Positions 60,906-64,000 of a DNA stretch of 64,000 nucleotides are shown piece after piece; position 1 is the first letter of the stretch; each line of letters starts with the position of its first letter. The notes under the pieces are model-generated. The model made no database searches. It was not told where the DNA came from and was given only the letters and a program-made list of their open reading frames with translations. Location: NCBI RefSeq assembly GCF_000407185.1, contig NZ_KE136483.1:992001-1056000 (forward strand), written 5' to 3'. The DNA is from Enterococcus malodoratus ATCC 43197. GTDB lineage: Bacteria > Bacillota > Bacilli > Lactobacillales > Enterococcaceae. Made by a program: the position numbers and the translations under genes.

Positions 60906-61496
60906 GAGTAGGTGTGATAATAAGCTGCCACCTTGTAGTAAAGCCCAGCTGTATAAGAAAATCGATGCGGGTTTTGCTAAAAAGATGATTGCGCTATATT
61001 TTTTAAATGACATATTTGTCAGACTTGCCATTAAACAAAGGGCATCGTCTGGTGCTACTGGAAGGAAAATTGCTAAAGCAAACATTTTTTCAAAACGAGA
61101 TTGATTATCAAGCCAATGGCTATATTTTTGATATACCTTATCACTGACCAGATGCATAATAAACGGTTTGCCGTAGTGCCGACCCATCAAGAAAAGAATC
61201 AAAGAGCCGATGACGATTCCAACATAGTTGTAAACAAAGCCCCAATAGGGTCCGAAAATTAATACCCCGGCTGCAAGACTGATGCCGCCTGGAATGATTG
61301 GGATCACCACTTGGATGATCTGGATGAAAACAAAGATGAGCGGTCCGGCGATTGGAGAGCTGCCGACTAGTTGTTGCAACGAGTTTATATCATTAAATAC
61401 CCCTAAACGATAGAAGTAGATGGTCAAGCTGACAGTTAGGGCAATACCCATTAGCGAAATAATATTTAATAATCTTCTGGATTGAACAACACTCAT
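60897..61496 (-). CDS. DedA/TVP38 (VTT domain) membrane protein
   Basis: A 199-residue membrane protein with five to six segments. VTT-domain features are PGGISLAAGVLIFGPYWGFVYNYVGIVIGS and the GRHYGKP and ARFLPVAPDDALC-like (here AIFLPVAPDDALC) elements. Family members act in lipid transport or membrane homeostasis. AAAGGAG lies 9 nt before the ATG at 61496. Confidence 0.8.
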   Translation of the reverse strand: MSVVQSRRLLNIISLMGIALTVSLTIYFYRLGVFNDINSLQQLVGSSPIAGPLIFVFIQIIQVVIPIIPGGISLAAGVLIFGPYWGFVYNYVGIVIGSLILFLMGRHYGKPFIMHLVSDKVYQKYSHWLDNQSRFEKMFALAIFLPVAPDDALCLMASLTNMSFKKYSAIIFLAKPASIFLYSWALLQGGSLLSHLLVH

Positions 61497-61678
61497 TGGA
61501 TTCATCTCCTTTGTCTTTCTAAAGTGAAGTATATAGGATAAATTCACAAAATGCATAGGTCTGAGGTTGTAATTTGTAAATATTCTGTGAAATTTAAAAT
61601 ATTTTTAGAATTTTGTTGGTTGCGCTTACATAGTTAACCGGTAAATAAACAGGATGAGACCTCCTGTTTATTGATTGC

Positions 61679-62128
61679 CTATTTTGGCTGAAAATTAGAA
61701 CGGGTCCGTTTTAGCGCGCGTTCGATTAGATTTGAAAACATAAAACCAATCGCGATAGCACCGGAAGTGACCAAGACAGTAACGACTTTCTCCATCGACT
61801 CTGTAAATTGCTGGTTCATCATGTGACGTACCGCCATGTATGCAGGTCCTCCAGGGACGAGCGGGACCAAACTGGGCACATTAAATACAATTACCGGCAT
61901 ATGCATGACCTTAGAAAAAAAGATACTAATAAGACCAATCATTAATGCCCCTAAAAAGTTGGAAATTCCGATATTTTGATGAAAATAGGTTTGTAAAATC
62001 CAAAAAGTCATCCAGCCAGCAGCTCCAGTGAAGCCGCAGGCTAAGAATGCGCGGCGGGGAATATTGGTAATGACACTGAAAGCAATAGTACTAAACATAC
62101 TGAATAAAAAATTGACGATAAAGTTCAT
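61679..62128 (-). CDS. Threonine/serine exporter, ThrE C-terminal-type subunit (DUF3815)
   Basis: A 149-residue membrane protein with about four to five segments and the motif NVPSLVPLVPGGPAYMAVRHMM, typical of DUF3815. It is the partner of the DUF1212 protein encoded 39 nt upstream; together they equal a full ThrE exporter. Confidence 0.85.
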   Translation of the reverse strand: MNFIVNFLFSMFSTIAFSVITNIPRRAFLACGFTGAAGWMTFWILQTYFHQNIGISNFLGALMIGLISIFFSKVMHMPVIVFNVPSLVPLVPGGPAYMAVRHMMNQQFTESMEKVVTVLVTSGAIAIGFMFSNLIERALKRTRSNFQPK

Positions 62129-62167
62129 GAGCGACCTCCTACGGTATTTTGGCTGTCCGCCAGTTGA

Positions 62168-62920
62168 TTAAAAGAAATTAAAAGCAACGATTATTCCGCC
62201 GCCAATCGCACCGGCGATAAACAGGGCCTCGGTACCGCGGGCGACACCGCTGATTAAATGACCGGCCATAATATCACGAAAAGCGTTTGTGATAGCTAAT
62301 CCCGGCACTAACGGCATGATCGAGCCGATAATCAGACTATTCACATCGCGGGCGACTGAGGAAGAAACAGCCAATAAGGATAAACAGCCAATCACTAGGG
62401 CCGCCACAAAATCATTTAGAAATTTCATATGCAAATTGTTGCCGAAAAAAGTATGAACGGCAAAGCCGATGATTCCAATAATAAATGTCGGTATGAAATC
62501 AAACCATGTACCGTTTAAAATGATCATTAGGGTGCTGCTGACAACACCCGCTGCAATAATTTTCCAGATGTAAGGAAAATCCGGTGTAGCATGATCTACT
62601 TCTTCCAAATAGAGGTAAAAATCTGGTAGAGAAAGTTCACCGTCAGCGAATTGCCGCGAGCCCTGATTGACTGCGGTCACTTTTTCCAGATTAATTGATT
62701 GCGGAGTAATTTGGATCACCTGACTGTTTTGTTCAGAAGGGAAGCCTACGATTAAGCCCGTTGCTGTTACATACGTTTGGATATCATCAAGCCCTGCATT
62801 CAAGGCGATTCGTTTCATTGTATCTTCTACCCGATAGACTTCTGAGCCGGCTTCCATCATAATTTTTCCGGCTTTTAAGCAGGTATTTAAAACAAGTTGC
62901 GCGTAATTTTGCTGTTCCAT
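62168..62920 (-). CDS. Threonine/serine exporter, ThrE N-terminal-type subunit (DUF1212)
   Basis: A 250-residue protein with an N-terminal soluble part (LKAGKIMMEAGSEVYRVEDTMKRIA, the DUF1212 start) and five transmembrane segments containing IMPLVPGLAITNAFRDI. The ATG at 62920 lies 8 nt after AAGGTGG. It forms an operon with the downstream DUF3815 gene. Confidence 0.85.
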   Translation of the reverse strand: MEQQNYAQLVLNTCLKAGKIMMEAGSEVYRVEDTMKRIALNAGLDDIQTYVTATGLIVGFPSEQNSQVIQITPQSINLEKVTAVNQGSRQFADGELSLPDFYLYLEEVDHATPDFPYIWKIIAAGVVSSTLMIILNGTWFDFIPTFIIGIIGFAVHTFFGNNLHMKFLNDFVAALVIGCLSLLAVSSSVARDVNSLIIGSIMPLVPGLAITNAFRDIMAGHLISGVARGTEALFIAGAIGGGIIVAFNFF

Positions 62921-62932
62921 CAAGTTAACCAC

Positions 62933-63313
62933 CTTTTTCTATTCCCTTACTATAGTAGATAAAATAAATAAATTAGACAAGAAAAAGAATAAGGATTGTC
63001 ACTGAACCTCAGAGAAAGTATAATAAAGTAACAACGAATTTTTTTTTAGAAGATTCCAATTTTAGCTTAAAGAAACAAAAATGCCTCCAAATGTATAACG
63101 GCTCTTTTGTTTTTTAATGAAATAAGTTAAATATTACAAAAATAATAAAACGGTTCCACTCCCTTTGTAAGAAAAAAATACAAGGGGAAGACGCATAATC
63201 GAAAAAAATTTCCGTAAATTTAGATAACATCTTGCATAAGGGTTGCAAAACTAATCGGTTTTTGATTAAAATAAAATGACGGGAAAAATAATAACATTCT
63301 GGGAGGAATTAAA
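62933..63313. other. Gene-free intergenic stretch
   Basis: AT-rich DNA between divergent genes. TTGCAA near 63243 and TAAAAT about 18 nt on may be the promoter of the TetR-type gene. AGTATAATAAAG near 63017 could serve as a further -10. No repeat, riboswitch or small gene could be supported. Confidence 0.4.
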
Positions 63314-63886
63314 ATGAGAAGAAAAGTTTATACTAAAGACCAGATTCTAAAGGCTGCCTATGAAGTTGTGGAAAATGAAGGTTTTTCTGGATTTACAGCA
63401 CGTAATATCGCCAAAAAAATGGGGATCAGTACGCAACCGATTTATTTAGAGTTTAAAAACATGAGTGATCTAAAGAATGCGTTGTTAGATGAAATCTGCA
63501 ATCACCTGTATTACGATATTTTCCCAGAAGTTCGCACAGGTGATACGATTATTGATTTGGGCTTGAGCTATGTGTACTTCGCGAAAGAACAAAGCAATCT
63601 TTATAACGCCCTATATGTTCAAGAATACGGCGGCGGGAAAAAAATGCATGACTTTTCTTACAATTACTTCCATCAATTGATCGTAAAACATCCTAAATAC
63701 AGCAAGCTGTCTGAAAATAAAATCAACGCTTTGCATGTAGGAACGTGGATCGTTGTTACTGGGATCGCAACGTTGATGTCTTCTGGCATCATTGAGCCGA
63801 CTCAAGATGAGATTGTTCATTTGATCGACCGTACGATCAACACTGTTTTGCAAGAAGATGACACGTCTGTATTAGACTCATTATAA
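63314..63886 (+). CDS. TetR/AcrR-family regulator
   Basis: A 190-residue regulator. The N-terminal helix-turn-helix at about 8-50 includes GFSGFTARNIAKKMGISTQPIYLEF, followed by a helical ligand-binding domain of the usual size. GGGAGGAAT precedes the ATG. Target genes are unknown; the nearest transport genes are the divergent ThrE pair. Confidence 0.85.
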   Translation: MRRKVYTKDQILKAAYEVVENEGFSGFTARNIAKKMGISTQPIYLEFKNMSDLKNALLDEICNHLYYDIFPEVRTGDTIIDLGLSYVYFAKEQSNLYNALYVQEYGGGKKMHDFSYNYFHQLIVKHPKYSKLSENKINALHVGTWIVVTGIATLMSSGIIEPTQDEIVHLIDRTINTVLQEDDTSVLDSL

Positions 63887-63890
63887 AATC

Positions 63891-63917
63891 TTGACATTTT
63901 AAAGAAAAAAGGTAAGA
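63891..63917 (+). promoter_or_regulatory. tRNA promoter
   Basis: TTGACA (63891-63896) and TAAGAT (63912-63917), spacer 15 nt, right before the tRNA-Ser gene. Confidence 0.5.
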
Positions 63918-63926
63918 TAAATGGTG

Positions 63927-64000
63927 CGGAAGGTTGGCAGAGTGGTAATGCACCGGACTCGAAATCCGGCGAGCCGCAGTAATGTGGTGCGCAGGTTCAA
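63927..64000 (+). tRNA. tRNA-Ser(CGA), cut by the window end
   Basis: Begins GGAAGGTTGGCAGAGTGG. The anticodon stem CCGGA/TCCGG encloses CTCGAAA (anticodon CGA, 63959-63961), and a long class II variable arm follows. The T-arm start GCAGGTTCAA reaches the window end. Confidence 0.92.

Overview
The window reads as the chromosome of a low-GC Gram-positive coccus, most likely an Enterococcus. It has AGGAGG-type ribosome binding sites, a lipoteichoic acid synthase, an EbsC-type deacylase, a duplex-ATPase ECF transporter, cre sites and a two-piece ThrE exporter. The tmRNA tag reads AKNNNNTYALAA, close in pattern to enterococcal tags as I recall them. The species cannot be fixed from sequence alone, and all assignments are by motif and family recognition without database searches.

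Region 1 (1-14.5 kb) is a carbohydrate island. A LacI-type regulator precedes a catabolite-controlled operon (perfect cre plus two operator boxes) holding a TIM-barrel isomerase, an 81-residue unknown, a permease, a KDG kinase, a hexulose-6-phosphate synthase/hexuloisomerase pair and a KDPG aldolase. A DeoR-family regulator then faces a complete L-ascorbate operon (ulaG-C-A-B-D-E-F).

Region 2 (14.5-35.7 kb) is core chromosome. A methionine-type T-box leader precedes a SAM hydroxide adenosyltransferase and an ECF transporter. It is followed by tmRNA, a two-component system, a purine permease, LtaS, an RlmI-like methyltransferase, an AroD-like protein lacking its catalytic histidine, a LacD-type aldolase, EbsC, a flavoprotein, GdhA and Pgi.

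Region 3 (35.65-55.47 kb) is a defective prophage in the 3' end of pgi. The end of pgi is duplicated 20 kb downstream with mostly silent differences. Left to right it carries an integrase, membrane, lipoprotein and glycine-zipper cargo genes, a restriction-like gene split by IS30, an IS21 element sitting at what looks like a large deletion (no repressor, replication, packaging or capsid genes), and then tail, baseplate, holin and endolysin genes. The right-hand cargo zone holds a degenerate tRNA, a structured hairpin, a frameshifted small gene, a zinc-ribbon protein with a HEPN-like Rx4H motif, a small-peptide/antisense-RNA locus resembling a type I toxin-antitoxin unit, a LexA-controlled operon with a YolD-like gene, and a second IS30.

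Region 4 (55.5-64 kb) is host chromosome again: a DUF2187-like gene, an ABC exporter, a membrane-anchored glycerophosphodiesterase, a DedA-family protein, a ThrE pair, a TetR regulator and the start of a tRNA-Ser(CGA). Two sets of long structured intergenic repeats flank the ABC/GDPD block and share a core in opposite orientation.
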